Source: Desulfitobacterium sp038181555 (lineage in GTDB: Bacteria > Bacillota > Desulfitobacteriia > Desulfitobacteriales > Desulfitobacteriaceae). From it: a stretch of DNA of 64,000 nucleotides. Of the stretch, positions 1 through 8,493 are shown in pieces. Numbering within the stretch: the stretch's first letter is position 1; each line of letters opens with the position of its first letter. The stretch is from positions 62,001-126,000 of the forward strand of contig NZ_JBBWUA010000005.1 in assembly GCF_038181555.1 (NCBI RefSeq). Reading direction: 5' to 3'. The position numbers and the translations under genes are program-made. The notes beneath the pieces are model-generated. The model was not told where the DNA came from, made no database searches, and saw only the letters and a program-made list of their open reading frames with translations.

Positions 1-87
1 TGTCCACAGGATATCCACAGCCCCTAAAGCTCTTCGCACAGCATGTGCATCATTTTTTCCTTCGACCACTATCAATTCCTCTATCAT
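1..87 (-). CDS. rnmV: Ribonuclease M5, 5' fragment
   Basis: RNase M5 matures the 5S rRNA precursor with a Toprim catalytic domain. Only the first 29 codons are in the window, starting at an ATG whose first base is 87. They read MIEELIVVEGKNDAHAVRRA and onward; the IVVEGKNDAHAVRRAL stretch is the typical first Toprim strand with its catalytic glutamate. A GAGAGGG element lies upstream. In Bacillus, rnmV sits beside yabE and tatD, as it does here apart from the inserted cwlD and GH18 genes. The gene runs off the left edge. Confidence 0.85.
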   Translation of the reverse strand, partial: MIEELIVVEGKNDAHAVRRALGAVDILWT

Positions 88-324
88 ATTGAACGCAATC
101 CCTCTCTAAGACTAAGAATCAAATTTCCGTATTATCCACAGCTTTTCTATATTACCCTAACTAAGGAAATTTAACAAATTATAATGTTTGAGTCTAACTT
201 TAAATCAATCTTTATACTTCAATCTTCGCCCCTTCTCAAAACACGTCGATACTATCCCTATTTCTCCATAGATATTTCATTCCCTGCTATGACAAGCTCA
301 AAGGTGGATTTCCTCACAACAAAG

Positions 325-356
325 ATGGGGAACAGGCTTTAACTCCTGTTCCCCAT
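325..356 (-). terminator. Terminator-like hairpin after the GH18 gene
   Basis: Arms ATGGGGAACAGG and CCTGTTCCCCAT form a 12-bp stem just beyond the stop of the GH18 gene. The following T-tract is weak on the minus strand. Apart from this hairpin I see nothing in the space back to rnmV (88-368). Confidence 0.6.
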
Positions 357-368
357 ACGAATTTGCTT

Positions 369-1523
369 TTACTTCTTATTTTTATTGGTTCCGTAGGTCT
401 TAATTAGGCTATCCCAGATAGCGGGATCTTCCATACCCAATCTCCAGATTGCAACGCCATGGAGCTTATGCTCTCTAGCATATTCCATCTTCGGTTGTAG
501 GCTCTGTTTGTTCTCGAAGTATACCTCATGACGTACACCATTAGCTGTGTAAGTATACCAAGGAACCTTATGCTCCTCGTCATACCCTACTTGTACTCCA
601 TGCTTCTTCGCACGTGCCATGCTTTGTCCAAAGGATAAGTAATCAGGCATGGTTGGTTTGTTGGAACCCCAGTCAAAGGAGTAGACAGGGAGCCCTAAGA
701 CAATCTTCTCTCTAGGAATCTTCGTTACTGCATAGGAAATAACCTTATTTACCCAGGCATGAGAAGAAATCGGTCCATGGGTCGTTCCCAGTCCATGCTC
801 ATCATAGGTCATCAAGACGATTTGGTCAGCGTTTTTACCGATTGATGCATAATCATATGCTCCGGACCACAGGTCGGATGGATAATCGATAAACTTAGCA
901 GGAATAGATACGTTGAGTACCTTGTCTTTCGCCTTTAAGGCACCGTGGAGTTCACCTAAAAAGGCAGTGAAGTTTTGACGGTCGGCAGGTGGTGTTTTTT
1001 CGATATCGATAGCTACACCATCCCATTTTTCATTGAGGGTCAGCTGAAGAATGTTGTTAACGAACTTGGAACGCTTCTGTGGATTGGCTAACACACTGTG
1101 GACCAAATTGGCATCAAAAAGGCCACCGCGCATGTTATGGATCAAAGCATAGGCTTTGGCTCCATTTTTCTGAGCTGCTTCCTTGATACTTAGATCTTTT
1201 TTCCCCGTAGTCATGATTTTTCCGTTCGCATCAAAAGAATACCAGAAGAAGGAAACCTCATCAAGTAATTTGATGTTCTTCATCATGGCTTCCTTTGAAC
1301 CGGGGATTTCGCCTTCAGGATCCGTATAGAATCCCATGACAACGCGTTTCTCTTCCCCAAGAACATCCTGACGGGTCTCTGCCTCAGCTTTTGGTGGCTC
1401 GCCACTCTCCGTGGCGATCTGATTAGGGGCTTGAGTGTTTTGCTGTTGGGCTGTATTACACCCCACTAAGCTAAGGCTCATAACCAAAACAGCAATTAAA
1501 TTAAAAGTCAGAAACCGCTTCAT
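369..1523 (-). CDS. Glycoside hydrolase family 18 lipoprotein
   Basis: This 384-residue protein has a type II signal peptide ending in SLVGC, with Cys22 the likely lipidation site, so it should be anchored outside the membrane. A Gln/Glu-rich linker (about 25-60) precedes a GH18 barrel. The GH18 signature appears as DGVAIDIE (168-175) with Glu175 as the presumed acid/base. Related spore-former proteins (YaaH/SleL-like, YdhD-like) act on chitin-type or cortex muramic-lactam glycans, but no LysM domain is visible here. A terminator-like hairpin follows and cwlD, a cortex amidase, is the upstream neighbour, which makes a spore or cell-wall role plausible. The exact substrate is not known. Confidence 0.8.
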   Translation of the reverse strand: MKRFLTFNLIAVLVMSLSLVGCNTAQQQNTQAPNQIATESGEPPKAEAETRQDVLGEEKRVVMGFYTDPEGEIPGSKEAMMKNIKLLDEVSFFWYSFDANGKIMTTGKKDLSIKEAAQKNGAKAYALIHNMRGGLFDANLVHSVLANPQKRSKFVNNILQLTLNEKWDGVAIDIEKTPPADRQNFTAFLGELHGALKAKDKVLNVSIPAKFIDYPSDLWSGAYDYASIGKNADQIVLMTYDEHGLGTTHGPISSHAWVNKVISYAVTKIPREKIVLGLPVYSFDWGSNKPTMPDYLSFGQSMARAKKHGVQVGYDEEHKVPWYTYTANGVRHEVYFENKQSLQPKMEYAREHKLHGVAIWRLGMEDPAIWDSLIKTYGTNKNKK

Positions 1524-1761
1524 TCAGAAATCAACTCCTTCATCTTGATTCGGTCACCTGACTTTATTGTCCCCTCTTCAATTCACCTTATGTATAAGGA
1601 TGGCAAGAATACGAATCCACTATTTTACATTAGCAAAACTCAAGCTTTTAAAACATCTTAAAATCTAGCCTTCTTTCCCTAGCATTCCAATTTAAATCTT
1701 CATTTATTATTAAGTCATTGTAATTTTACGCCTATTCTATACTGTGTTTCCATTTTTTCAC

Positions 1762-2478
1762 TTAGGGCAAACCAAAATAATTGGCCACACCTTTGGCAAC
1801 GGCTTGTGCCAGCTGATCCTGATACCAGGGCTGCTGAAGCTTAGCAAACTCTTTCGGATTGCTGATATAGCCTAATTCCACAATCACCGCCGGCATCGGA
1901 GAATTCTTAATCAGATAAAAATCTCCCGGCTTGGCAATGCGGCGATTCATTCCTGGGACTTTAATAAGCTCTTGCTGAATGGTCTCGGCCAGCAGCTTTC
2001 CCGGTTCGGATTGGAAATGATAAAAGGTCTCAGCGCCTGTATTTCTTCCCGAGGGCGTGGCATTCAAGTGTAAACTAATCAATGCATCTGCCTCAGCCTG
2101 CGTAGCAAGAGAGATTCGATGATTAAGATCAGCTCGCTTTTTTGATTGTCTGCCACGTACCCCTTCGGGTACATAATCGATATCCTCTTCCCGAGTCAGG
2201 GATATCTCGATTCCCGCGGGGCCGAGCAACTCTTTAATCCGTTTCGCCATCTCCAAGTTTATTTCTTTTTCATAGATCCCTTGCTTGGTAATGGCGCCCG
2301 GGTCATAGCCTCCATGTCCGGCATCCAACACAACCTTATACTTAATTTCCTGTGGACCAAGTACCGCCGCTGAGCCTTGATAAAATACTGATACGACTAA
2401 GCCTAGCATAAGAGTTAACACAATAATGACCGCCATACCCTGGGTTCGTCTGCCAGGAATCACAACGGGTTTACGCAA
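1762..2478 (-). CDS. cwlD: N-acetylmuramoyl-L-alanine amidase CwlD
   Basis: An Amidase_3 zinc hydrolase with one N-terminal membrane anchor. CwlD takes part in making muramic delta-lactam in the spore cortex, the mark recognised by germination enzymes. The zinc motif VVLDAGHGGYDPG and the following E-K-E-I-N segment are intact, as is the C-terminal ELGYISNP motif. The open frame extends to 2511. I prefer the TTG at 2478, preceded by GAGGGGTG, because it gives MRKPVVIPG, much like the short basic N-terminus of known CwlD proteins. The length, about 238 residues, is normal. Function is assigned from the family and the sporulation context. Confidence 0.8.
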   Translation of the reverse strand: MRKPVVIPGRRTQGMAVIIVLTLMLGLVVSVFYQGSAAVLGPQEIKYKVVLDAGHGGYDPGAITKQGIYEKEINLEMAKRIKELLGPAGIEISLTREEDIDYVPEGVRGRQSKKRADLNHRISLATQAEADALISLHLNATPSGRNTGAETFYHFQSEPGKLLAETIQQELIKVPGMNRRIAKPGDFYLIKNSPMPAVIVELGYISNPKEFAKLQQPWYQDQLAQAVAKGVANYFGLP

Positions 2479-2570
2479 TCCGCTCACCCCTCGCATTTCA
2501 TTAATCAGCAACGCTTTTTATATTCTCAATGCTTTCTGCATTCTCTATCAAGATATGATGGAAGAAGCAA

Positions 2571-2610
2571 AAAAATGAGGCCCTCCATGATTTGGAGAAC
2601 CTCATTTTCA
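2571..2610 (-). terminator. Rho-independent terminator after the yabE-like gene
   Basis: Read on the minus strand, AAAATGAGG and CCTCATTTT arms, with an inner CTCC/GGAG pairing, form a hairpin that continues directly into a run of seven T residues. It lies downstream of the 3D-domain gene and upstream of cwlD. Confidence 0.8.
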
Positions 2611-2696
2611 TTTGTTTCCATAGTCTTCTTATCGATATACCATGAAAGGAGTGTAGGTCACTTTCATTTAATCAAATGGCATAAATAAAACTAATC

Positions 2697-3866
2697 TTAT
2701 TTTACATAAACCACAACGGAGCGAACACCCCAAGACCAAGCTGCTGCTTCCGTATTCATATATAAATCAACCCGGTTCCCTTTAATCGCACCACCGGTGT
2801 CCAGTGCAGTTGCCTCACCATATCCTTCAACATAAACCTTTGTGCCTAAGGGGATCACTCGCGGGTCAACAGCGATCGTCCCATAGCGAACATTATGACC
2901 TGTAGCCGTTACGCCGCCTCCAGAATAAGCGGTCGCCCTCATTAAGTAAGCCCTTTTAAATTCAATGGTTTGCCCACCACGAGAAACTTTAGTCTGAGAT
3001 CCACGGGAAACCACTTGAGTGACAGGGGCACGCAATACCTCCTGCCTCAATACTTGCCGTGAAACTTCTTTACCATCCTCGAGGGTAATCTTAACGACCT
3101 GTTCATGCTCGCCGCTTGTCCCTCTTGTCACAATGCGGTCGGGCAATCCTACCGGGAAATCCCCCGCTTGAGCAACAGTCTGGTAGGGGACCTCGCTCTT
3201 AATCGTTTCCACTTTTTCCTCTACCCGAACCACTCGGATCTCATCCTCAGCCTCTAGCATATGATTCATAGGTAGGGATACCTTATCTTTTTCACTTAAT
3301 ACGATCTCAAGCTTTTCTAAGGCCTCTTCAACTGTGCGAGGCGCTAAATATGTGTTGATTTCTTGAGCATCGACCTGGACCTTAATCGGTACTGCCCGAC
3401 GAACTTCTAGCTTGGCATCGGCTGCCATAATAGATTCACGATCGATATTAACCTCATCCGTTACTTTGAGATTCAACCCTAAACGATTCGACAAATCCTC
3501 TAACGCTTCACCCACCGTGGGTGCAGTAGTTCTTCCTGAATACAGCTGTCCGTCAACCGTCAATTCGACCGGTACACTTCGTGTAACCTTAACCTCGAGT
3601 CCTTTGCTGACTAATGTGCCGCGGTTTGGTTCTACAATATCCTCTGGATAGATACCGAGCTTTGAACGCTCAAGAGCTACACCAACTGATGAATGGAGGG
3701 TTGTGAGGCTTTGTTTTCCTCCATCGATTTCAACGGTAAATGTCTTGGCCTTCAATAAAAATACTGATGCTACGATGAAAACTACAGTCAGTAATGTAAC
3801 GGAGATTTGGGCTTTGCGGGAGCTACGAACTAAGGAAAAGACCGAAGTTCGTGTCTTCTCTAACAT
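2697..3866 (-). CDS. yabE: YabE-like cell-wall protein (DUF348, G5 and 3D domains)
   Basis: This 389-residue secreted or membrane-anchored protein has a basic N-terminus and a hydrophobic helix (about 21-39). Three DUF348 repeats follow (about 42-84, 98-140, 158-198), then a G5 domain (about 213-287) and a C-terminal 3D domain (about 308-389). The 3D aspartates are Asp334, Asp356 and Asp367, the first and second in VDPRVIPLG and LDTGGAIKG. The 3D fold is the double-psi barrel of Rpf/MltA-type murein hydrolases. The Bacillus homologue YabE is a cell-wall-associated putative lytic enzyme beside rnmV. The start is ATG after GGAGGGATGAG, and a terminator follows. Enzymatic activity is inferred from the family. 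Confidence 0.85.
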   Translation of the reverse strand: MLEKTRTSVFSLVRSSRKAQISVTLLTVVFIVASVFLLKAKTFTVEIDGGKQSLTTLHSSVGVALERSKLGIYPEDIVEPNRGTLVSKGLEVKVTRSVPVELTVDGQLYSGRTTAPTVGEALEDLSNRLGLNLKVTDEVNIDRESIMAADAKLEVRRAVPIKVQVDAQEINTYLAPRTVEEALEKLEIVLSEKDKVSLPMNHMLEAEDEIRVVRVEEKVETIKSEVPYQTVAQAGDFPVGLPDRIVTRGTSGEHEQVVKITLEDGKEVSRQVLRQEVLRAPVTQVVSRGSQTKVSRGGQTIEFKRAYLMRATAYSGGGVTATGHNVRYGTIAVDPRVIPLGTKVYVEGYGEATALDTGGAIKGNRVDLYMNTEAAAWSWGVRSVVVYVK

Positions 3867-3970
3867 CTCATCCCTCCATAATTTAACTCTGACCTACATT
3901 GGGATTTTAACCTAAACTTGGCTGTATGTCAATAAAATATGGGTTTATCTTACATAGTTGTCACGTAATG

Positions 3971-4804
3971 TCATTCCTTTGCCAAGATGTGGATAGTTAC
4001 TGGTCTTCTACCCCATTCGATGCAGCGTTGAAAGCTGGGGAAAAAAACATCGATAATATTGCCCTTAATGGCCCCCCCCGTGTCAGCTGCAATTGCATAC
4101 CCATATCCTTCCACATAGACTTCGGTCCCCAAGGCAATTACCCGGGGATCTACCGCAATTAGACCCTCCCTGGGCCAAACACCCGTTGCTGTCGGGTTGC
4201 CTGTATAGGTATAGGCGGTAGCTTCTACTTTAAAGGTGCTGACAATATTAAACTGGCTTAGGTCGACCGGTAGAGGTTCAACAGGTCTTGTGTTTTGAAT
4301 GACAACTCTCTTCTTCGGGGCATTAAGAGTAAACTGATGAATGATATGCTCATCAGTCAGCTCCCCCCCCACAGTTGTGGTGCGTATAACGTGACGTTCA
4401 GTACCTACCTGACCTTCCTCACTCACCTGGGAGCTTCCCGGTAGCACTTTGTCTGACTCGATATATTCTGTACCCACGGGGATTTCCACATCCTCAATCC
4501 GATAGGTCATAGCGACCTGCCCGCTAATACCCGGTAAGGCAGGCTCAACATTAATACTATCAACGCTAGAGCCCTCAATCCCCGTCGTCCCCTCTTCCCT
4601 GGGGATTGCAGTCCCTTCTGTCGTTAATGCTGTATCACCGATCTCTAGTACCGGAAGCCTCCACTCAATTTTCTCAGGAAAAGCATCAGGCGGTACCGTC
4701 ATCAAAGTACTCCCGGCAATAACCAAGGTTCCACCCATAGTCAAACTACGATTCTTTGCGGAACGCCAATAATCGGTATAGGTAGCTATAGGTAATGAAT
4801 ACAT
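3971..4804 (-). CDS. Second G5/3D-domain wall protein
   Basis: A shorter relative of its neighbour at 2697-3866. From the chosen ATG it has 277 residues: a hydrophobic export segment (about 20-40), a linker rich in Glu, Gly and Ser, a G5-like region in the middle and a C-terminal 3D domain with VDPRVIALG and ADTGGAIKG. The DUF348 repeats are missing. The frame is open to 4861, but those extra codons fall inside the tatD terminator. The ATG at 4804 has a strong GGGGGG ribosome site six bases upstream, so I use it. It is probably a divergent duplicate with a peptidoglycan-cleaving role, possibly stage-specific. Confidence 0.78.
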   Translation of the reverse strand: MYSLPIATYTDYWRSAKNRSLTMGGTLVIAGSTLMTVPPDAFPEKIEWRLPVLEIGDTALTTEGTAIPREEGTTGIEGSSVDSINVEPALPGISGQVAMTYRIEDVEIPVGTEYIESDKVLPGSSQVSEEGQVGTERHVIRTTTVGGELTDEHIIHQFTLNAPKKRVVIQNTRPVEPLPVDLSQFNIVSTFKVEATAYTYTGNPTATGVWPREGLIAVDPRVIALGTEVYVEGYGYAIAADTGGAIKGNIIDVFFPSFQRCIEWGRRPVTIHILAKE

Positions 4805-4850
4805 ACTATTCCCCCCTGCTAAAGGGTATGTTAGCAGGATAAAAAAAATA

Positions 4851-4876
4851 ACACCAACCATTATTAATGATTGGTG
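4851..4876 (-). terminator. Terminator of the metG-tatD operon
   Basis: On the minus strand a CACCAATCAT/ATGGTTGGTG stem is followed by TTATTTTTTTT. It ends the metG-tatD transcript and shows that the longer open frame of the next gene is not its true start. Confidence 0.8.
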
Positions 4877-4994
4877 TAAGAAGCATAAATTTTTCTTTTT
4901 TCCATTGTCTACTTGACAGAGAGCGGTTCAAATTGCCCAACTAGGGTCCCTGTAGTTGTTTTGGAGTAGTCCTCGATTCCTCATCATAGAGGCT

Positions 4995-5756
4995 TTATAA
5001 CCCAAACAACCTGTTCCCGTTCTCAAAAGCCAACTGAGCAACTTCATCTATTTCCATGCCCCGAATCTCCCCCAACCTGGCAACTACTTCCCGAACGCGG
5101 GCAGGCTCGTTCCGCTTACCCCGATAAGGCTCCGGCGTCAAATAAGGGGAATCCGTCTCCACCAAGAAACGGTCGAGAGGGACATGCTTGGCCACCTCCA
5201 CCGTATTCCGATTGTTTTTAAAGGTAAGAGGACCGGCAAAGGAAATATAAAAACCTAGCTTCAGAAGAATTTTCGCCATTTCCCAAGATCCTGAATAGCA
5301 GTGGAATACCCCACCCATTCTGGGATTGTGAGTCTTCACGATGTTTAAGAGATCCTGATGGGCATCCCGATTATGAATAATGATGGGAAGCCCCGCTTGA
5401 TCTGCCAATTCAATCTGGCGAATAAACACCTCTTGCTGAATCTTGCGGGGGGATAAATCACGATAATAATCCAGCCCAATCTCTCCCCAGGCGATCACCT
5501 TATCTTCTTGTGCCAGTTCGCTCAGACGTTCCCAGGTCGCGCCTGTGGCTCCTTGAGCATCATGAGGATGAACCCCAATAGCTGCATAGATGGATTCATA
5601 GTGGTGGGCAAGGCGTACCGACCGTTCGGAAGAAGGCAAATCAAAACCTACATTGGTGACCCGAGTAATTTGTGCCAGCTTCATATTTTCAAGAACCTGC
5701 TGGAAGTCTCCTTCGTAGCGAGGATCATCCAGATGGGCATGAGTGTCCCAAATCAT
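4995..5756 (-). CDS. tatD: TatD family metal-dependent hydrolase
   Basis: A 253-residue TIM-barrel amidohydrolase. TatD proteins are 3'-5' exonucleases and are also implicated in D-aminoacyl-tRNA or peptide processing. All metal-site motifs are present: DTHAHLDD at the N-terminus, GEIGLDYY with the bridging Glu, HNRDAH, HCYSGS, and ETDSPYLTPEPYRGKRNEP near the C-terminus. The ATG overlaps the metG stop as ATGA, so the two genes are translationally coupled, as in Bacillus metS-yabD. A good terminator follows. Confidence 0.92.
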   Translation of the reverse strand: MIWDTHAHLDDPRYEGDFQQVLENMKLAQITRVTNVGFDLPSSERSVRLAHHYESIYAAIGVHPHDAQGATGATWERLSELAQEDKVIAWGEIGLDYYRDLSPRKIQQEVFIRQIELADQAGLPIIIHNRDAHQDLLNIVKTHNPRMGGVFHCYSGSWEMAKILLKLGFYISFAGPLTFKNNRNTVEVAKHVPLDRFLVETDSPYLTPEPYRGKRNEPARVREVVARLGEIRGMEIDEVAQLAFENGNRLFGL

Positions 5757-7735
5757 TTAACTCGCGCTCCCGCCGGAATATCCTTGTCTAAAGTGAGCAC
5801 TTCCAAGACACCTTCATGGGAAGCCGCCAGAATCATCCCTTCAGACATAATTCCCCGTAGCTTAGCCGGTTTTAAGTTGGCCACAATCACCACATGCTTA
5901 CCTATTAAATCTTCCGGCGCATAATGCTGGGCAATGCCCGAAACAATGGTCCGTGGTTTTCCCGCCACTTCGATTTCGAGCTTTAAGAGCTTATCGGTTT
6001 TTTCTACTTTCTCGGCATGAAGAACTTTAGCCACCCGTAAATCCAATTTCGCAAAATCATCGATGGAGATTTCCTCTTTCAAGGGCTCGAATTCACTCAC
6101 GTTTTCTGAGGCAACTTCCTCTGCCGAAACGGTCTTCACTGCTTCCACGGTATTTTTATCACCATTTGTTTCACTCACTACTGTTTTCTCCTCTTCCACG
6201 ATAAATTGTGATAGGTCGATTCTTGGAAATAAGGCATCTCCCCTTGCCACTTGAATCCCTTCTCCTAAGACATCCCAACGTTTGGCCTCTTCCCAAAGGA
6301 GCAGCTCCTCGGAGATTCCTAACTGCCCGAACATCTTCGGCGTCAACTTGGGCATAAAGGGGGTACAGAGAATACCAAGGATACGAATGGCCTCAGCAAA
6401 GGTGTGGAGAACCGTATCTAGGCGCGCTTGCTGATCCTCTTGCTTTGCCAAAGTCCAAGGCGCTGTCTCATCCACATATTTATTCATACGAGCGACTAAG
6501 CGCCAGAGGTTATCTAAAGCACCCGCTGGATCATGAGCCTCTAAGCGCTCTTCCAGCTTAGCGATAACATCTTGACTCAAGGTGACCAGTTCCTCTTCCA
6601 AGGTCGTTAAGGGCCCGATCTTGGGAACGACACCCCCACGATACTTCACAATCATCGCCAAACTGCGTGAAACAAAATTCCCTAAGTCATTAGCTAAATC
6701 ACTATTTAACCGTTCCACTAAATTATCTTCAGAATAGGCACCATCAGCCCCGGCCTGCATATCTCGCAAGAGGAAATAGCGTATGGCATCTGAACCATAG
6801 CGCCGAATCAGTTCAAAGGAGTCTTGAACATTACCCCGGGACTTGGAGATTTTACCCCCTTCTTTGCTCAGATACCAGCCATGGCCATAGACCATCTTAG
6901 GTAAAGGAATATCTAAGGCCATCAAAATTATCGGCCAAATCACTGCATGGAAACGGACGATATCCTTCCCCATTAAATGCACTTCAGCTGGCCAATAGCG
7001 TTTATACAAATCCCCATCTGGATAACCCAAAGCGGAGATGTAGTTAATGAGTGCATCTAACCAAACATACACCACATGCTTAGGATTAAAAGGAACTTGA
7101 ATCCCCCATTGGAAGGTGGTTCGGGATACACAAAGATCCTCTAAGCCCCCCTCGATGAATTTAACCATCTCATTGCGGCGAGATGAGGGCTGGATGAAAT
7201 CCGGGTTGTGCTTTATGTATTGCAAGAGAGCATCTTGATATTTAGAAAGCTTAAAGAAATAACTCTCTTCCTTCAGTAACTCGACCTCACGCCCGCAATC
7301 GGGGTTAGGGCATTTTCCATCAACTAGCTTGTTTTCTGTCCAGAAGGTCTCACAAGGGGTGCAGTACCAGCCTTCATACTCTGATTTATAGATATCGCCT
7401 TGCTCATAGAGCTTCGTAAAAATTTTCTGCACCACGAGATGGTGACGCTCCTCCGTCGTCCGGATAAAGTCATCATAGGAAATATCTAGCTCATCCCATA
7501 AGGCCTTAAACCGCTCCACAATCCCATCCACATACACTCGCGGTTCTAAGCCCTTGCTTTCCGCCGTCCGGACAATCTTCTGAGCATTCTCATCGGTACC
7601 CGTTAGAAAATATACATCATCCCCTTTGAGGCGATGATAACGAGCAAAGGTATCGGCGGCTACAGTAGTATAGGCAGTCCCAATGTGAGGGCTGGCATTG
7701 GGGTAAAAAATCGGGGTCGTAATATAATATTTCAA
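5753..7735 (-). CDS. metG: Methionyl-tRNA synthetase
   Basis: Charges tRNA-Met in the cytosol. The 660-residue protein is full length: a class I HIGH motif (PHIG in PNASPHIGTAY), a zinc knuckle with CTPC and CPNPDC, a KISKS version of KMSKS, an anticodon-binding helical region, and a C-terminal OB-fold tRNA-binding domain (about 555-660) of the Bacillus/dimeric type. Before that domain is an acidic, low-complexity linker (about 510-545). Translation starts at TTG after AGAGAGG. A hairpin repeat lies just upstream (7791-7908) and may shape its leader or promoter. Confidence 0.95.
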   Translation of the reverse strand: MKYYITTPIFYPNASPHIGTAYTTVAADTFARYHRLKGDDVYFLTGTDENAQKIVRTAESKGLEPRVYVDGIVERFKALWDELDISYDDFIRTTEERHHLVVQKIFTKLYEQGDIYKSEYEGWYCTPCETFWTENKLVDGKCPNPDCGREVELLKEESYFFKLSKYQDALLQYIKHNPDFIQPSSRRNEMVKFIEGGLEDLCVSRTTFQWGIQVPFNPKHVVYVWLDALINYISALGYPDGDLYKRYWPAEVHLMGKDIVRFHAVIWPIILMALDIPLPKMVYGHGWYLSKEGGKISKSRGNVQDSFELIRRYGSDAIRYFLLRDMQAGADGAYSEDNLVERLNSDLANDLGNFVSRSLAMIVKYRGGVVPKIGPLTTLEEELVTLSQDVIAKLEERLEAHDPAGALDNLWRLVARMNKYVDETAPWTLAKQEDQQARLDTVLHTFAEAIRILGILCTPFMPKLTPKMFGQLGISEELLLWEEAKRWDVLGEGIQVARGDALFPRIDLSQFIVEEEKTVVSETNGDKNTVEAVKTVSAEEVASENVSEFEPLKEEISIDDFAKLDLRVAKVLHAEKVEKTDKLLKLEIEVAGKPRTIVSGIAQHYAPEDLIGKHVVIVANLKPAKLRGIMSEGMILAASHEGVLEVLTLDKDIPAGARVK

Positions 7736-7790
7736 GTCGGACCATCCTCTCTTCTAGGCGTTTCACCTATTTTATCACTTTTTATCATAT

Positions 7791-7908
7791 AAACAAAACT
7801 TGGCAGCTGACAGAGGAAGCTGCCTTAGTTGCGTTATACTATCTTCCGATATATTTAATTAAAGATAGTGAAAACAAAACTTAGCAGGTGACGAAGGAAG
7901 CTGCTAAG
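7791..7908 (-). repeat. Dispersed hairpin repeat, left copy
   Basis: Read on the minus strand this is one full unit plus a partial unit of the family found in tandem at 55044-55320. It has a CTTAGCAG/CTGCTAAG hairpin followed by TTTTGTTTT, then an ACTATCTT...GGAAGATAGT hairpin, the shared words TATAACGCAACTAAG, a GGCAGCT/AGCTGCC hairpin and a final AAGTTTTGTTT. It fills much of the abrB-metG divergent spacer. The final TTGTTT could serve as the -35 of a metG promoter with TAAAAT 16 bases later; that is inference. Confidence 0.75.
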
Positions 7909-7980
7909 AAAAGACTGTGATTATTTTTCTTAGCATGATAATATTCCCTGAAAAAAATTCCATTTTTCTTCAAAAACCCG

Positions 7981-8010
7981 TTGACTTTATATGGTATGAT
8001 TGGTATCATA
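7981..8010 (+). promoter_or_regulatory. abrB promoter with overlapping operator-like palindrome
   Basis: TTGACT (7981-7986) and TATCAT (8004-8009) are separated by 17 bp, a good sigma-A promoter. TATGAT-TGGT-ATCATA (7995-8010) is a perfect 6-bp inverted repeat over the -10. It may be an operator, possibly for AbrB itself, although AbrB has little sequence specificity. Confidence 0.65.
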
Positions 8011-8057
8011 AGGTTGTTGCATTGTGTCGAAAGATGTAAGATAGAGGAGGACTTATG

Positions 8058-8324
8058 ATGAAATCAACGGGAATTGTAAGAAAAGTAGACGAGTTAGGTC
8101 GTGTTGTATTGCCTATCGAGCTGCGCAGAACCCTCGGAATCGACGAAAAAGACGCTCTAGAGATCTATGTCGATCAAGAGAAAATCATTCTCAAAAAATA
8201 TGAGCCTGCATGTGTATTTTGTAATAATGCTGCAGATATTCAAGTATTCCGTGGCAAAAATGTTTGTCGCGAATGTGCAGCCGCTATGGGTGAAGCTGCC
8301 TCTGGTCAATCTGAAGCTGTTTAA
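8058..8324 (+). CDS. abrB: AbrB/SpoVT-type transition-state regulator
   Basis: An 88-residue DNA-binding protein with the swapped-hairpin AbrB fold (MKSTGIVRKVDELGRVVLPIE, about 1-45). AbrB represses stationary-phase and sporulation genes during growth. Its C-terminal half holds CVFC and CREC, a four-cysteine knuckle common in clostridial relatives and absent from Bacillus AbrB. Two ATG codons are adjacent; the second (8058) has the better spacing from GGAGG. It is the only plus-strand gene of the left arm and faces away from metG, as in Bacillus. A terminator follows. Confidence 0.9.
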   Translation: MKSTGIVRKVDELGRVVLPIELRRTLGIDEKDALEIYVDQEKIILKKYEPACVFCNNAADIQVFRGKNVCRECAAAMGEAASGQSEAV

Positions 8325-8381
8325 TACAACATTAGCACTTAATGTAGAAGCCATTACTACACAAAAAGCTTAACTTACGTA

Positions 8382-8411
8382 TAGAAGGCATCAAGCCTTC
8401 TATTTCTTTAT
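8382..8411 (+). terminator. abrB terminator
   Basis: TAGAAGGC and GCCTTCTA form a stem with a five-base loop, followed by a T-rich tract. It lies between the convergent abrB and rsmI genes. Confidence 0.75.
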
Positions 8412-8493
8412 CCTTTTTTAGCTATGTATTCAACCCATTAATTTTTTTATCTATCTATTCACCTATAAATTTATCTATTATTTAGCTATAGAC

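Noticed and set aside
1..20. DnaA-box-like ATATCCACA at the left edge
   Set aside because: It falls within rnmV coding sequence and deviates from the consensus; not counted as an origin element.
131..145. TTATCCACA at about 133-141
   Set aside because: A single perfect DnaA box between rnmV and the GH18 gene, about 39 kb from oriC. It may bind DnaA, but one isolated box does not support a second origin.
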